A stretch of DNA of 64,000 bases. Source: Pseudomonas sp. Marseille-Q3773 (lineage in GTDB: Bacteria > Pseudomonadota > Gammaproteobacteria > Pseudomonadales > Pseudomonadaceae). Under the pieces are notes generated by a model, which was not told where the DNA came from, did not search any database, and saw only the letters and a program-made list of their open reading frames with translations. Positions 16,815 through 26,606 of the stretch are shown here, piece by piece; the stretch's first letter is position 1, and each line of letters begins with the position of its first letter. The stretch lies in NCBI RefSeq assembly GCF_916618955.1, contig NZ_OU745390.1, positions 3,658,001 to 3,722,000 on the forward strand, written 5' to 3'. Made by a program: the position numbers and the translations under genes.

Positions 16815-17219
16815 TTACTTCTTCTTACGCACATACAAGACCAGATTGTGGTCCACCAGCTCATAGCCATGCTCGGCCACGATTTCGCGCTGACGCTTCT
16901 CGATCTCGGCATCCATGAACTCGATGACTTCGCTGGTATCCACGTTGACCATATGGTCGTGGTGGCCACCGTCAGCCAGTTCAAATACTGCGTGACCGCC
17001 GTCGAAGTTGTGGCGAACCACCAGACCCGCCGCTTCGAACTGGGTCAGTACGCGATAGACGGTGGCCAGGCCCACGTCTTCGCCAGCCTCCATCAGCGCC
17101 TTGTAGACATCCTCGGCGCTCATGTGACGCTGCTCGGTCGAGTCGAGCATCTGAAGGATCTTGACTCGAGGCAGGGTCACCTTGAGACCGGCTTTGCGCA
17201 ATTCGCTATTTTCAACCAT
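16815..17219 (-). CDS. fur: Ferric uptake regulator Fur
   Basis: The Fe(II)-dependent repressor of siderophore and iron-uptake genes, 134 residues. Winged-helix DNA-binding region at about residues 1-82 (including AEDVYKALMEAGEDVGLATVYR). The His-rich metal site GGHHDHMVNVDTSEVIEF begins near residue 84. I use the ATG at 17219 (MVENSELRKAGLKVTLPR), the family start; an open extension upstream is noncoding. It is divergent from bamE with about 100 bp between. Confidence 0.97.
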   Translation of the reverse strand: MVENSELRKAGLKVTLPRVKILQMLDSTEQRHMSAEDVYKALMEAGEDVGLATVYRVLTQFEAAGLVVRHNFDGGHAVFELADGGHHDHMVNVDTSEVIEFMDAEIEKRQREIVAEHGYELVDHNLVLYVRKKK

Positions 17220-17316
17220 GGTCAGCTTTCTCGCCGATGCTGCTTCGCAGCTTCTCTTAATACGGGTATGATCGGGGTTTACGTTGTCCAGCCAAGATAG
17301 TGGAAGTCGCCCACCG

Positions 17317-17850
17317 ATGCAAAACACCAAGCTCTTGCTAAACAGCCTCGCCTTCGCGGGACTGCTCGCACTCGCCGGTTGCTCGTTTCCCGGGGTTTAC
17401 AAAATCGACATCCAGCAGGGCAATGTCGTTACGCAAGACATGATAGACCAATTGCGCCCCGGAATGACCCGTCGGCAAGTAAGGTTTATCATGGGTAACC
17501 CGCTGATCCAGGACACCTTCAACACCAATCGCTGGGATTACCTGTACAGCATTCAGCCAGGCGGCGGCAAACGTCAGCAGGAACGCATGAGTGTGTTCTT
17601 CAATGACAGCGACCAGCTGGTCAGCCTGTCCGGTGACTTCATGCCAGGCGTCAGCCGCGACCAGGAAATCCTCGGCGGCAGCGGCGATACCACGGTCAGC
17701 CCGGCCAACCAGCCAGCGCAGCCAACCGTGCAGCCAGAAGAAAAACCGGCCAAGCCAGGTTCGGTGGAAGAATCCATCCAGCGCGAGATCGACACCATCG
17801 AGACCACCCCGGTGCCAACCCCCGCACCGCTGGAAACCTCGCCTCAGTAA
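17317..17850 (+). CDS. bamE: Outer membrane assembly lipoprotein BamE (OmlA)
   Basis: BamE is the small lipoprotein of the beta-barrel assembly machine. The signal peptide ends with the lipobox LALAGCS, Cys at about residue 22. The SmpA/OmlA domain includes [19 protein letters not shown] and [13 protein letters not shown] Pro/Glu-rich tail of about 50 residues follows, longer than in E. coli BamE but usual for Pseudomonas OmlA. The start at 17317 is chosen because it opens directly into the lipoprotein signal. Divergent from fur, as in other pseudomonads. Confidence 0.95.
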   Translation: MQNTKLLLNSLAFAGLLALAGCSFPGVYKIDIQQGNVVTQDMIDQLRPGMTRRQVRFIMGNPLIQDTFNTNRWDYLYSIQPGGGKRQQERMSVFFNDSDQLVSLSGDFMPGVSRDQEILGGSGDTTVSPANQPAQPTVQPEEKPAKPGSVEESIQREIDTIETTPVPTPAPLETSPQ

Positions 17851-17865
17851 GCGGCGAGCAGGTAC

Positions 17866-17895
17866 AAAAAAGCCCGGACCAGGTCCGGGCTTTTT
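17866..17895. terminator. Bidirectional terminator between bamE and ratA
   Basis: AAAAAGCCCGGACC / GGTCCGGGCTTTTT forms a perfect stem with A and T tracts at both ends, between convergent genes. Confidence 0.9.
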
Positions 17896-17911
17896 ATTGC
17901 CGCTTTTTCAA

Positions 17912-18346
17912 TCAGCTATTCAGCTGCTTGGCACGCTGGCAGAACGCATCGACCAAGGTGTTTGCCGCCTGGTTGAACAACGGGCCCAGCGTGGCGCGCA
18001 CGATCGGCCCGGCGTAATCAAAGGACAGGTCGAGGCTGATCTTGCAGGCCTTTTCGCCCAGCGGCTTGAACACCCACAAACCATGCAACTGAGTGAATGG
18101 CCCTTCCTCGAGGTTCATCTCGATGGACTGCCCCGGCACCAGTACATTACGCGTGACGAACTGCTGGCTCATGCCGCCCTTGGCCACTTCCAGTTTGGCG
18201 CGCATTTGCGTGTCGCTGGCTTCAAGTACCGTGGAGTCAGAGCACCAGGGCAGGAAATCCGGGTAGCTGGCGACATCATTGACCAGGTCATACAGCGCCT
18301 TGGCGGGGTATGGCAGCAGGGCGGAGCGTTGAATATGGGTAGTCAT
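17912..18346 (-). CDS. ratA: RatA-family START-like (polyketide cyclase/COQ10-like) protein
   Basis: A 144-residue SRPBCC/START-like protein. RatA in E. coli was reported to block 70S assembly, while the related Coq10 binds ubiquinone; the true role here is not settled. Visible features are the N-terminal ALLPYPAKALYDLVNDVASY and the block YPDFLPWCSDSTVLE, typical of the family. The usual downstream partner rnfH (ratB) is absent: only 61 bp with a terminator separate ratA from the bamE stop. Confidence 0.88.
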   Translation of the reverse strand: MTTHIQRSALLPYPAKALYDLVNDVASYPDFLPWCSDSTVLEASDTQMRAKLEVAKGGMSQQFVTRNVLVPGQSIEMNLEEGPFTQLHGLWVFKPLGEKACKISLDLSFDYAGPIVRATLGPLFNQAANTLVDAFCQRAKQLNS

Positions 18347-18509
18347 CCAGGCGTCACTTCCAGGGCTGGGTGGCGGTGCTTCGCAGCGTGCCGAAAACAG
18401 TTTGTGTAGCTATGACAGCGTTCGTATTGTCCGGTATTCATTCCGGTGGCTCAAGCACACCGAAATCCCATAGCGGACGACGCGCCGACTTGCCTATAAT
18501 GCCACCCCT

Positions 18510-18992
18510 ATGGCTAAGCAAAAAAAACATCCGACCGGGACCATCGCGCAAAACAAGAAGGCGCGACACGATTACTTCATCGAACACAAGTTCGAGGCCG
18601 GGCTGGTCCTGTCCGGCTGGGAAGTAAAAAGCCTGCGGGCCGGCAAGGCGCACCTGACCGACAGCTACGTGCTGCTGAAGGACGGTGAAGCCTGGCTGTT
18701 CGGCAGCCACATCACCCCGCTGACCACGGCCAGCACCCACGTCATCGCCGACCCTATCCGCACGCGCAAGCTGCTGCTGAACAAGCGCGAGCTCGAGCGA
18801 CTGGAAGCGGCCGTGGCGCAAAAAGGCTACACCTGTGTGGCCCTGGCGCTGTACTGGAGCAAGCACCTGATCAAGTGCGAAATCGCACTGGGCAAGGGCA
18901 AGAAGGAATTTGACAAGCGCGACACCATGCGCGAGCGCGATTCCAACCGCGAGCTGCAGCGGGCCGTGCGCAACAAGGGCAAGGAAGAGTAA
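18510..18992 (+). CDS. smpB: SsrA-binding protein SmpB
   Basis: SmpB binds tmRNA and brings it to stalled ribosomes for trans-translation. The 160-residue protein has the OB-fold core ([21 protein letters not shown], with [12 protein letters not shown]) and a basic C-terminal tail ([21 protein letters not shown] region) that enters the mRNA channel. No Shine-Dalgarno is seen. A TATAAT box lies at 18495-18500, only about 10 bp before the ATG, so the mRNA may be nearly leaderless. Its partner RNA gene ssrA is 8 kb downstream in this window. Confidence 0.96.
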   Translation: MAKQKKHPTGTIAQNKKARHDYFIEHKFEAGLVLSGWEVKSLRAGKAHLTDSYVLLKDGEAWLFGSHITPLTTASTHVIADPIRTRKLLLNKRELERLEAAVAQKGYTCVALALYWSKHLIKCEIALGKGKKEFDKRDTMRERDSNRELQRAVRNKGKEE

Positions 18993-19016
18993 TACCTCTT
19001 CTTCAGCCTGCTCCGG

Positions 19017-19107
19017 CCCCTTCGCGGGTAAACCCGCTCCCACAGGGTTAACACTGAGTTCAGATTCGGTGCCCCCCCCTGTGGGAGCGGGTTTACTCGC
19101 GAAGAGG
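19017..19107. repeat. REP palindrome pair
   Basis: Arms 19017-19047 and 19077-19107 (CCCCTTCGCGGGTAAACCC... and near-reverse complement) with GGGAGCGGG cores. Located between convergent smpB and lldR. Confidence 0.8.
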
Positions 19108-19128
19108 CCAGCACTGCCAACACAAATC

Positions 19129-19896
19129 TCAACGCCCGCTACGCCGCTCCGCCCGCGCCACCCGCTGCGCTTCTTCCTGCGCCTCTTCCAGCACCTCCTG
19201 CACATACAGAATGTGCCGGCTGGACACTTCTCGCGCATCGTCCGCCCTGCCCTCGACAATCGCCAGGTACAGCTCCCGATGCTGGCTGATCAGCATGTCA
19301 CGGGTCTCGACCCGTTGCTGGTACATGCCGCCGATGTTGGTCACCACGTTGCGCTTGAGCAAATCGAACAAACCACGAATGGTGTGCAACAGCACGGCGT
19401 TATGGCTGGCCTCGGCAATCGCCAGGTGGAAGCGTGCATCGGCTGCGCCCTCTTCTACCCGGGTCACTTCATCGGCCCGGGCATAGCAGTCCTGCAACGC
19501 ATCGAAGGCCGCCTTCAGCCGCGCCCGGTCCGGCTCGGTGGCGCGCTGGGCGGCGTAATAGGCGCAGGACGCCTCCAGGGTATGGCGAAACTCGAGCAGG
19601 TCACGTTGCGCCTCGGCGCTGTGCTCGAGCAATTGCAGCAACGGGTCGCTGAAAGTGGACCCCAGCGCCTCGGCGACAAAATTGCCCCCGCCCTGGCGAC
19701 TGACCAGCAACCCCTTGGCCACCAGCTTCTGGATCGCCTCACGCAGTGACGGGCGGGACACACCGAACTGTTCGGCAAGGACGCGCTCGGCCGGCAGGCG
19801 CTGCCCGGAGGTCAGCGTGCCTTCCAGAATCATCCCCTCCAACCGATCGACGATGTCGTCGGACAGGCGCCGCTGGCGGACCTGATCAAAAACCAT
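19129..19896 (-). CDS. lldR: FadR-family lactate-responsive regulator LldR
   Basis: A GntR/FadR-type repressor of lactate use, 255 residues. The N-terminal winged helix-turn-helix contains GQRLPAERVLAEQFGVSRPS and LREAIQKLVAKGLL. The C-terminal FCD ligand domain has metal-site histidines in ARFHLAIAEASHN and the SQHRELYLAI segment. I start at the ATG at 19896 (MVFDQVRQRRLSDDIV). It faces away from lldP across about 260 bp that contain a FadR-type palindrome, so autoregulation and control of lldP are inferred. Confidence 0.92.
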   Translation of the reverse strand: MVFDQVRQRRLSDDIVDRLEGMILEGTLTSGQRLPAERVLAEQFGVSRPSLREAIQKLVAKGLLVSRQGGGNFVAEALGSTFSDPLLQLLEHSAEAQRDLLEFRHTLEASCAYYAAQRATEPDRARLKAAFDALQDCYARADEVTRVEEGAADARFHLAIAEASHNAVLLHTIRGLFDLLKRNVVTNIGGMYQQRVETRDMLISQHRELYLAIVEGRADDAREVSSRHILYVQEVLEEAQEEAQRVARAERRSGR

Positions 19897-20043
19897 CACA
19901 TGTTCTCCACAAACCCCCGGCAGATTTCCGGAGGCCTCTATTCTCGCCGATCCAGGGCTGCACAAACACCATCAGCCAGCGATTTTCCTGGCTCATCAGA
20001 TGCCCGCTCATCGGCACTCGACCAAAGTTTTGCACAGGACAAA

Positions 20044-20107
20044 TTGACACACCCACGACAGCGCTTTTAACCTAGCGACCAGTCATTGTAAATTGGTCTT
20101 ACCAATT
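20044..20107 (+). promoter_or_regulatory. lldP promoter and LldR operator
   Basis: TTGACA at 20044-20049 with a TTTAAC-like -10 about 16 bp on. Further downstream is the perfect 17-bp palindrome AATTGGTCTTACCAATT (20091-20107), which contains the FadR-subfamily pattern TnGTnnnACnA. Binding at this place would block the start of transcription. Operator assignment is by pattern and position. Confidence 0.75.
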
Positions 20108-20152
20108 ATCCAATGCCAGTGCCTGACCAACAACAATTAGGGGCCACCCCAT

Positions 20153-21823
20153 ATGCAAATCTGGCAACAATTCTATAGCCCGCTTGGTAGTCTCGGCCTG
20201 TCCGCACTGGCGGCGGTCATTCCCATCGTCTTCTTCTTCCTTGCCCTGGCCGTGTTCCGCCTCAAAGGCCACGTGGCAGGCAGCATCACCCTCGCATTGT
20301 CGATCCTGGTGGCAATCTTCGCCTTCCAGATGCCCGTCGACATGGCGTTCGCCGCCGCGGGGTACGGTTTCCTCTACGGCCTCTGGCCGATCGCCTGGAT
20401 CATCGTTGCCGCGGTGTTCCTGTACAAACTCACGGTCAAGAGCGGCCAGTTCGAAGTGATCCGCAGCTCGGTGCTGTCAATTACTGACGACCAGCGCCTG
20501 CAAGTGCTGCTGATCGGTTTCTGCTTCGGTGCCTTCCTGGAAGGTGCAGCGGGCTTTGGCGCACCGGTGGCCATCACTGCCGCGCTGCTGGTCGGCCTGG
20601 GCTTCAACCCGCTGTACGCCGCCGGCCTGTGCCTGATCGCCAACACCGCGCCAGTGGCCTTCGGCGCCCTGGGCATCCCGATCATCGTGGCCGGCCAGGT
20701 CACCGGCATCGATGCCTTCCACATCGGCGCCATGACCGGTCGCCAACTGCCCCTGCTGTCGCTGTTCGTGCCGTTCTGGCTGGTGTTCATGATGGATGGC
20801 GTGCGTGGCGTGAAGGAAACCTGGCCCGCCGCCCTGGTTGCCGGCCTGAGCTTCGCTGTAACCCAGTACTTCACCTCGAACTTCATCGGCCCGGAGCTGC
20901 CGGACATCACCTCGGCCCTTGCCAGCCTGATTGCCCTGACCCTGTTCCTGAAAGTCTGGCAGCCCAAGCGCGCGTTTGCCGAAGCCAAAGGCAGCGTGGG
21001 CGCCGCCGTGGTGCAGCCAAGCGGCAGCCAGGCAAGCCCCTACAGCCTTGGCGAGATCTTCAAGGCCTGGTCGCCGTTCCTGATCCTCACCGTACTGGTC
21101 ACCATCTGGACCTTGAAACCGTTCAAGGCGGCCTTCGCGGCGGGCGGCTCGATGTACAACTTCGTGTTCAACTTCGCCATCCCGCACCTCGACCAGCTGG
21201 TGATCAAGGCCGCGCCGATCGTGGCTGCGCCAACCGCGATGCCGGCAGTGTTCAAGCTGGACCCGATCTCCGCCACCGGCACCGCGATCTTCCTCTCGGC
21301 GCTGATCTCCATGGCGGTGCTGAAGATCAGCTTCAAAACTGGTCTGACCACTTTCAAGGAAACCTTCTGGGAACTGCGCTGGCCGATCCTGTCGATCGGC
21401 ATGGTGCTGGCCTTCGCCTTCGTCACCAACTACTCGGGCATGTCCTCGACCATGGCCCTGGTGCTGGCCGGTACCGGCGCGGCGTTCCCGTTCTTCTCGC
21501 CGTTCCTCGGCTGGCTGGGCGTGTTCCTGACCGGCTCGGACACCTCGTCCAACGCCCTGTTCAGCTCGCTGCAGGCCACCACCGCGCACCAGATCGGGGT
21601 CAACGACACCTTGCTGGTGGCAGCCAACACCAGCGGCGGGGTAACCGGCAAGATGATCTCGCCGCAATCGATCGCCGTGGCCTGCGCCGCCACCGGCCTG
21701 GTCGGCAAGGAATCCGACCTGTTCCGCTTCACCGTCAAGCACAGCCTGTTCTTCGCCACCATCGTCGGCCTGATCACCCTGATCCAGGCCTACTGGCTGA
21801 CCGGCATGCTGGTCCATCACTAA
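20153..21823 (+). CDS. lldP: L-lactate permease
   Basis: A 556-residue inner-membrane lactate:proton symporter (LctP family) with about 12-14 hydrophobic segments. Family blocks include [20 protein letters not shown] and [20 protein letters not shown], plus [20 protein letters not shown] near the C-terminus. It may also carry D-lactate and glycolate, as known for E. coli LldP. It is the first gene of the lactate operon, with lldD 63 bp downstream. Confidence 0.95.
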   Translation: MQIWQQFYSPLGSLGLSALAAVIPIVFFFLALAVFRLKGHVAGSITLALSILVAIFAFQMPVDMAFAAAGYGFLYGLWPIAWIIVAAVFLYKLTVKSGQFEVIRSSVLSITDDQRLQVLLIGFCFGAFLEGAAGFGAPVAITAALLVGLGFNPLYAAGLCLIANTAPVAFGALGIPIIVAGQVTGIDAFHIGAMTGRQLPLLSLFVPFWLVFMMDGVRGVKETWPAALVAGLSFAVTQYFTSNFIGPELPDITSALASLIALTLFLKVWQPKRAFAEAKGSVGAAVVQPSGSQASPYSLGEIFKAWSPFLILTVLVTIWTLKPFKAAFAAGGSMYNFVFNFAIPHLDQLVIKAAPIVAAPTAMPAVFKLDPISATGTAIFLSALISMAVLKISFKTGLTTFKETFWELRWPILSIGMVLAFAFVTNYSGMSSTMALVLAGTGAAFPFFSPFLGWLGVFLTGSDTSSNALFSSLQATTAHQIGVNDTLLVAANTSGGVTGKMISPQSIAVACAATGLVGKESDLFRFTVKHSLFFATIVGLITLIQAYWLTGMLVHH

Positions 21824-21886
21824 AGTGAAAGGGGCCGGGCACCCTGGTGCGCCCGGCAATCCCCACAAGCAACGCTGCGAGAATCC

Positions 21887-23032
21887 ATGATCATTTCCGC
21901 CTCTACCGACTATCGCGCCGCGGCCCAACGCAAGCTGCCTCCTTTCCTGTTCCATTATGCCGATGGTGGCGCCTACGCCGAGCACACCCTGCGCCACAAC
22001 GTTTCCGACCTGGCCGGCATCGCCCTGCGCCAGCGCGTGTTGAAGAACATGTCCGAGCTCAGCCTCGAGACCCGCCTGTTCGACGAAACCCTGAGCATGC
22101 CGGTGGCCCTGGCCCCGGTCGGCCTCACCGGCATGTACGCCCGCCGTGGCGAAGTGCAGGCGGCGCGCGCGGCGGCGGCGCATGGCATTCCGTTCACCAT
22201 GTCCACGGTGTCGGTGTGCCCGATCGAAGAAGTAGCGCCGGCCATCGACCGACCGATGTGGTTCCAGCTGTATGTGCTCAAGGACCGCGGCTTCATGCGC
22301 AACGCCCTGGAGCGGGCCAAGGCTGCCGGGGTCAAGACCCTGGTGTTCACCGTCGACATGCCCACCCCCGGCGCCCGCTACCGCGATGCCCACTCCGGCA
22401 TGAGCGGCAAGCACGGCCCGCTGCGCCGCGTGCTGCAGGCCATGACCCACCCCGAGTGGGCGTGGGATGTCGGCGTGATGGGCCGCCCGCACGACCTGGG
22501 CAATATCTCCACCTACCGTGGCAACCCTACCGGCCTGGCCGATTACATCGGCTGGCTGGCCAACAACTTCGACCCGTCGATTTCGTGGAAAGACCTGGAG
22601 TGGATCCGCGACTTCTGGGACGGCCCGATGATCATCAAGGGCATCCTCGATGCCGATGATGCCCGCGATGCGGTCAGGTTCGGTGCCGACGGCATTGTCG
22701 TGTCCAACCATGGCGGCCGTCAGCTCGACGGCGTGCTGTCCAGCGCCCGTGCCCTGCCGGCGATTGCCGACGCGGTCAAAGGTGAGCTGAAGATCCTGGC
22801 TGACTCGGGCATCCGCAGCGGCCTCGACGTGGTGCGCATGATCGCCCTGGGCGCCGACACCGTGCTGATCGGCCGCGCCTTCCTCTACGCCTTGGCCGTA
22901 CACGGCCAGGCCGGGGTGAAGAACCTGCTGGAGCTGTTCGAGAAGGAAATGCGCGTGGCCATGGTGCTGACCGGTGCCAAGTCGATCAGCGAGATCACCC
23001 GCGACTCGCTGGTACGCGAACTGGGCGCCTGA
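21887..23032 (+). CDS. lldD: FMN-dependent L-lactate dehydrogenase
   Basis: LldD oxidises L-lactate to pyruvate and passes electrons to the quinone pool at the membrane. It is a 381-residue alpha-hydroxy-acid oxidase with the active-site signature [12 protein letters not shown] near residue 272. The FMN-phosphate loops ([34 protein letters not shown]) and the Tyr/Asp/Arg residues of the family are present. Second gene of lldP-lldD-D-LDH. Confidence 0.96.
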   Translation: MIISASTDYRAAAQRKLPPFLFHYADGGAYAEHTLRHNVSDLAGIALRQRVLKNMSELSLETRLFDETLSMPVALAPVGLTGMYARRGEVQAARAAAAHGIPFTMSTVSVCPIEEVAPAIDRPMWFQLYVLKDRGFMRNALERAKAAGVKTLVFTVDMPTPGARYRDAHSGMSGKHGPLRRVLQAMTHPEWAWDVGVMGRPHDLGNISTYRGNPTGLADYIGWLANNFDPSISWKDLEWIRDFWDGPMIIKGILDADDARDAVRFGADGIVVSNHGGRQLDGVLSSARALPAIADAVKGELKILADSGIRSGLDVVRMIALGADTVLIGRAFLYALAVHGQAGVKNLLELFEKEMRVAMVLTGAKSISEITRDSLVRELGA

Positions 23033-23106
23033 CGCCTGCAAGAACGACCGCCTGATTGACCCGGGGCATGTGGCGCACAGATGCCACAGCCCCGTGAGGA
23101 GACTGC

Positions 23107-25917
23107 ATGAGCCTGCCTGCCGCGTTCCTGCGTGATGCCGAGCGCCTGATCCCCGCCGAACGCCGTTTCGACGACCCCACCGCCACCCTGGCCTTCGGCA
23201 CCGACGCCAGCTTCTATCGGCTGATCCCCAAACTGGTGGTACGCGTCGAAAGTGAGGACGAAGTGGTCGGCCTGATCAAGCTGGCCCAGCGCGAGCGGGT
23301 GCCGGTCACCTTCCGCGCCGCCGGCACCAGCCTGTCCGGCCAGGCCATCAGCGACTCGGTGCTGATCGTGCTCGGTGATAACTGGAATGGTCGCGAGATC
23401 CGCGGCCAGGGCGAGCAGATCCGCCTGCAGCCAGGGGTCATCGGCGCCCAGGCCAACGCCTGGCTGGCCCCGTTCGGGCGCAAGATCGGCCCCGACCCGG
23501 CCTCGATCAACGCCTGCAAGATCGGCGGTATCGTCGCCAACAATGCCAGCGGCATGTGCTGCGGTACCGCGCAGAACACCTACCACACCCTGGCCGGCCT
23601 GCGCCTGGTGCTGGCCGACGGCACGCGCCTGGACAGCGAAGACCCGGCCAGTGTCGCCGCCTTCGAAGCCAGCCACGCCGAACTGCTGGAAGCGCTGGCC
23701 CGCCTCGGCCGCGAGACCCGTGCCAACACCGCGCTGGCCGAGCGCATCCGGCACAAGTACCGACTGAAGAACACCACCGGCCTGTCGCTGAATGCGCTGG
23801 TCGACTACGACCAACCGCTGGACATCCTGCAGCACCTGCTGGTCGGCTCCGAAGGCACCCTCGGTTTCATCAGCGCAGTCACCTACAACACCGTGCCCGA
23901 CCACCCGCACAAGGCCAGCGCCTTGCTGGTGTTCCCCAGCGTCGAAAGCTGCTGCCGCGCGGTGCCCGTGCTCAAGCAGCAACCGGTTTCGGCGGTAGAA
24001 CTGCTCGACCGCCGCAGCCTGCGCTCGGTACAGAACATGCCTGGCATGCCGCTGTGGGTAAAAGGCCTGTCGGACAACGCCTGCGCCCTGCTGATCGAAT
24101 CCCGCGCCGCCAGCCAGAGCCTGCTGCACGAACAGTTGCAACAGGTAATGGCCGCGATCGCTGAGTTCCCGCTGGAACAGCAGGTCGACTTCAGCGAAGA
24201 CCCGGCCGTGTACAACCAGTTGTGGAAAATCCGCAAGGACACCTTCCCCGCCGTCGGCGCCGTGCGCCAGACCGGCACCACGGTGATCATCGAAGACGTC
24301 ACCTTCCCGGTCGAGCAGCTGGCCGAAGGCGTCAACCGCCTGATCCAGCTGTTCGACAAGCACCGCTATGACGAAGCGATCATTTTTGGCCACGCGCTGG
24401 AAGGCAACCTGCACTTCGTCTTCACCCAGGGCTTCAACAGCGCTGCGGAAGTCGCCCGTTACCAGGCGTTCATGGACGATGTGGCACAGCTGGTCGCGGT
24501 GGAGTTCGGCGGTTCGCTCAAGGCCGAGCATGGCACTGGGCGCAACATGGCGCCGTTCGTCGAGCTGGAATGGGGCAGTGACGCCTACCAGCTGATGTGG
24601 AAACTCAAGCGCCTGCTCGACCCCAACGGCATCCTCAACCCCGATGTGGTGCTGAGTGAAGACCCGGACATTCACCTGAAAAACCTCAAGCCGCTGCCCG
24701 CCGCCGACGAGATCGTCGACAAGTGCATCGAGTGCGGATTCTGCGAGCCGGTGTGCCCGTCCAAGGGACTGACCCTCAGCCCGCGCCAGCGCATCGTCAT
24801 GTGGCGTGACATCCAGGCCAAGCAACGCGCCGGCGTCGACACCCGGGAACTGCGCCGGACCTACCAGTACCAGGGCATCGACACCTGCGCCGCCACCGGC
24901 CTGTGCGCCCAGCGCTGCCCGGTTGGCATCAACACCGGTGAACTGGTGAAGAAACTGCGCAGCCAGGCCGCTGACCACGCCAAGGCCGCTGACTGGCTGG
25001 CCGACAACTTCCATACCGCCCTCGGCGGCGCGCGCCTGACCCTGACCGCCGCCAACACTGCGCGCAAGCTGCTCGGTGCCCCGCGCCTGGGCCGCTTGAG
25101 CGCCACGTTGAGCAAGGCCAGCAAAGGCCGCCTGCCGCAGTGGACCCCGGCCATGCCGCAACCCCTGCGCCCGCTGCCCTTCGGCCCGGCCAGCCACGAC
25201 GCCCGCCCGCGCGTGGTGTACCTGGCCGCCTGCGTTTCACGGGTGATGGGCCCGGCCTATGCCGACCGCGAGCAAAGCTCGCTGCTGGACAAGACCCGCG
25301 CCCTGCTGGAAAAGGCCGGCTACCAGGTGGTGTTTCCCGACAACGCCGACAGCCTGTGCTGCGGCCAGCCGTTCGCCTCCAAGGGCTACCCCGAGCAGGC
25401 CGAACACAAGCGCCAGGAGCTGATCAATGCCCTGCTGCACGCCAGCCGCGGTGGCCTCGACCCGATCTACTGCGACACCAGCCCGTGCACCCTGCGCCTG
25501 GTCCAGGACCTGGGCGAAAGCCGGCTGGACCTGTACGACCCGGTGCGCTTCATCCGCACCCATCTGCTCGACCGCCTGGAGTTCACCCCCCAGGACGAGC
25601 CCGTAGCCGTGCACGTGACCTGCAGCACCCAGCACCTGGGTGAAAGCCAGGCGCTGATCGACCTGGCGCGGCGTTGCAGCAAGCAGGTGGTGATCCCCGA
25701 AGGCATCCATTGCTGCGGCTTTGCCGGCGACAAAGGCTTCACCACCCCCGAGCTCAACGCCCACTCGCTGCGTAGCCTGAAGGACGCGGTACAGCATTGC
25801 AGCGAAGGCATCTCCACCAGCCGCACCTGCGAGATCGGGCTGTCCAGCCACAGCGGCATCGACTACCACGGCCTGGTCTACCTGGTAGACCGCGTCACCC
25901 GCCCGCGCCGTATCTGA
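23107..25917 (+). CDS. FAD/4Fe-4S D-lactate dehydrogenase (Dld2-type)
   Basis: A 936-residue respiratory enzyme likely oxidising D-lactate to pyruvate. Domains in order: FAD-binding type 4 (about residues 35-215, with RAAGTSLSGQAISDSVL), FAD-oxidase C-terminal domain (about 225-520), a ferredoxin-like part with two 4Fe-4S motifs (CIECGFCEPVCP at about 540-551 and CAATGLCAQRCP starting at 594), then two CCG modules (SLCCGQPFASKG, IHCCGFAGDKGF). This fused GlcD-plus-GlpC-like layout is known for lactate-linked Dld2 in Pseudomonas. A 2-hydroxyglutarate-type substrate is the main alternative. It sits 74 bp after lldD with a GAGGAG ribosome site. Confidence 0.88.
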   Translation: MSLPAAFLRDAERLIPAERRFDDPTATLAFGTDASFYRLIPKLVVRVESEDEVVGLIKLAQRERVPVTFRAAGTSLSGQAISDSVLIVLGDNWNGREIRGQGEQIRLQPGVIGAQANAWLAPFGRKIGPDPASINACKIGGIVANNASGMCCGTAQNTYHTLAGLRLVLADGTRLDSEDPASVAAFEASHAELLEALARLGRETRANTALAERIRHKYRLKNTTGLSLNALVDYDQPLDILQHLLVGSEGTLGFISAVTYNTVPDHPHKASALLVFPSVESCCRAVPVLKQQPVSAVELLDRRSLRSVQNMPGMPLWVKGLSDNACALLIESRAASQSLLHEQLQQVMAAIAEFPLEQQVDFSEDPAVYNQLWKIRKDTFPAVGAVRQTGTTVIIEDVTFPVEQLAEGVNRLIQLFDKHRYDEAIIFGHALEGNLHFVFTQGFNSAAEVARYQAFMDDVAQLVAVEFGGSLKAEHGTGRNMAPFVELEWGSDAYQLMWKLKRLLDPNGILNPDVVLSEDPDIHLKNLKPLPAADEIVDKCIECGFCEPVCPSKGLTLSPRQRIVMWRDIQAKQRAGVDTRELRRTYQYQGIDTCAATGLCAQRCPVGINTGELVKKLRSQAADHAKAADWLADNFHTALGGARLTLTAANTARKLLGAPRLGRLSATLSKASKGRLPQWTPAMPQPLRPLPFGPASHDARPRVVYLAACVSRVMGPAYADREQSSLLDKTRALLEKAGYQVVFPDNADSLCCGQPFASKGYPEQAEHKRQELINALLHASRGGLDPIYCDTSPCTLRLVQDLGESRLDLYDPVRFIRTHLLDRLEFTPQDEPVAVHVTCSTQHLGESQALIDLARRCSKQVVIPEGIHCCGFAGDKGFTTPELNAHSLRSLKDAVQHCSEGISTSRTCEIGLSSHSGIDYHGLVYLVDRVTRPRRI

Positions 25918-25948
25918 GCGTTTACGCAATCCAACGGCCGCCGCAATC

Positions 25949-26112
25949 TGTGTGGGAGCGGGCATGCCCGCGAACACCGGCGCAGCCGGTGCCATACACC
26001 GCGGTGTCTGTTTCACGGGCACGCCCGCTCCCACAGATATTGCTCCGGCTTTGGGCCCACGCTGTACCAGTGGGAGCGGGTTCACCCGCGAACACCGGCA
26101 AAGCCGGTGCCA
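25949..26112. repeat. Cluster of three REP units
   Basis: Three copies of the GGGAGCGGG-core element: 25949-25992 and 26069-26112 in one orientation, 26011-26036 in the other. They are joined by short GCCGGTG / CACCGGC arms. They fill most of the gap between the D-lactate dehydrogenase and the next gene, and no coding sequence is seen. Confidence 0.8.
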
Positions 26113-26213
26113 TCCCCTTCATTTCACCCCGCCACCATCCCGACGGAACCCTCACCAATCCCCCGCAGTCCACCTTACAGGCCCACCTTCCAGAGGCCCC
26201 AGAGGAGACTCCC

Positions 26214-26507
26214 ATGAAAGGTACCGCGCTTTCGGCCCTGTTCGCGGCCGCCACCCTGCTGGCTTCACCGGTGTTTGCCGCCGAAGACCTCTGCACCACC
26301 AACCTGCAGAAGATCGACGACAGCATGGCCACCGCCGGCGCCACTTCCGAGGGCCTGGACAAGGCCATCACCGAACACGTCGACAAGGCCAAGGCTGCCC
26401 AGGCCTCAGGTGACACCAAGGAATGCATCGCCATCACCAGCAAGGTGCTGGAGCGCCTGGAGAAAACCGAGAAAGGCAGCGGCAGCAGCAGCGGCAGCGG
26501 CTCGTGA
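26214..26507 (+). CDS. Small secreted protein of unknown function
   Basis: A 97-residue protein with a clear Sec signal peptide (MKGTALSALFAAATLLASPVFAAED, cleavage after AFA-type site near residue 23) and two cysteines (CTTNLQKIDD and ECIAIT). A helical lysine/alanine-rich body and a Ser/Gly repeat tail (GSGSSSGSGS) follow. Probably periplasmic with one disulfide. I do not recognise a characterised family. SD AGAGGAG lies just before the ATG. Located directly upstream of ssrA. Confidence 0.82.
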   Translation: MKGTALSALFAAATLLASPVFAAEDLCTTNLQKIDDSMATAGATSEGLDKAITEHVDKAKAAQASGDTKECIAITSKVLERLEKTEKGSGSSSGSGS

Positions 26508-26558
26508 CGCCAGGCGCGGGCGACGGGACCTGCTGTCGACGTCGCCCGCACAATGGCG

Positions 26559-26564
26559 TATACT
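26559..26564 (+). promoter_or_regulatory. Probable ssrA -10 box
   Basis: TATACT, 43 bp before the mature tmRNA 5' end, would give a pre-tmRNA leader of about 35 nt for RNase P removal. The -35 is poor (GTCGAC). Confidence 0.4.
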
Positions 26565-26606
26565 CCGCCTCACGTACCGTAAGGTGCGTTAGCTTAGAGC
26601 TAGTGT

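Noticed and set aside
17912-18346. Calling ratA a toxin of a toxin-antitoxin system
   Set aside because: No antitoxin gene is adjacent and the protein is a START-like lipid/quinone-binding fold; the toxin label rests on over-expression work in E. coli.
20477-25197. Very long reverse-strand open frames opposite lldP, lldD and the D-lactate dehydrogenase
   Set aside because: Antisense frames caused by codon bias; no ribosome sites or recognisable families.
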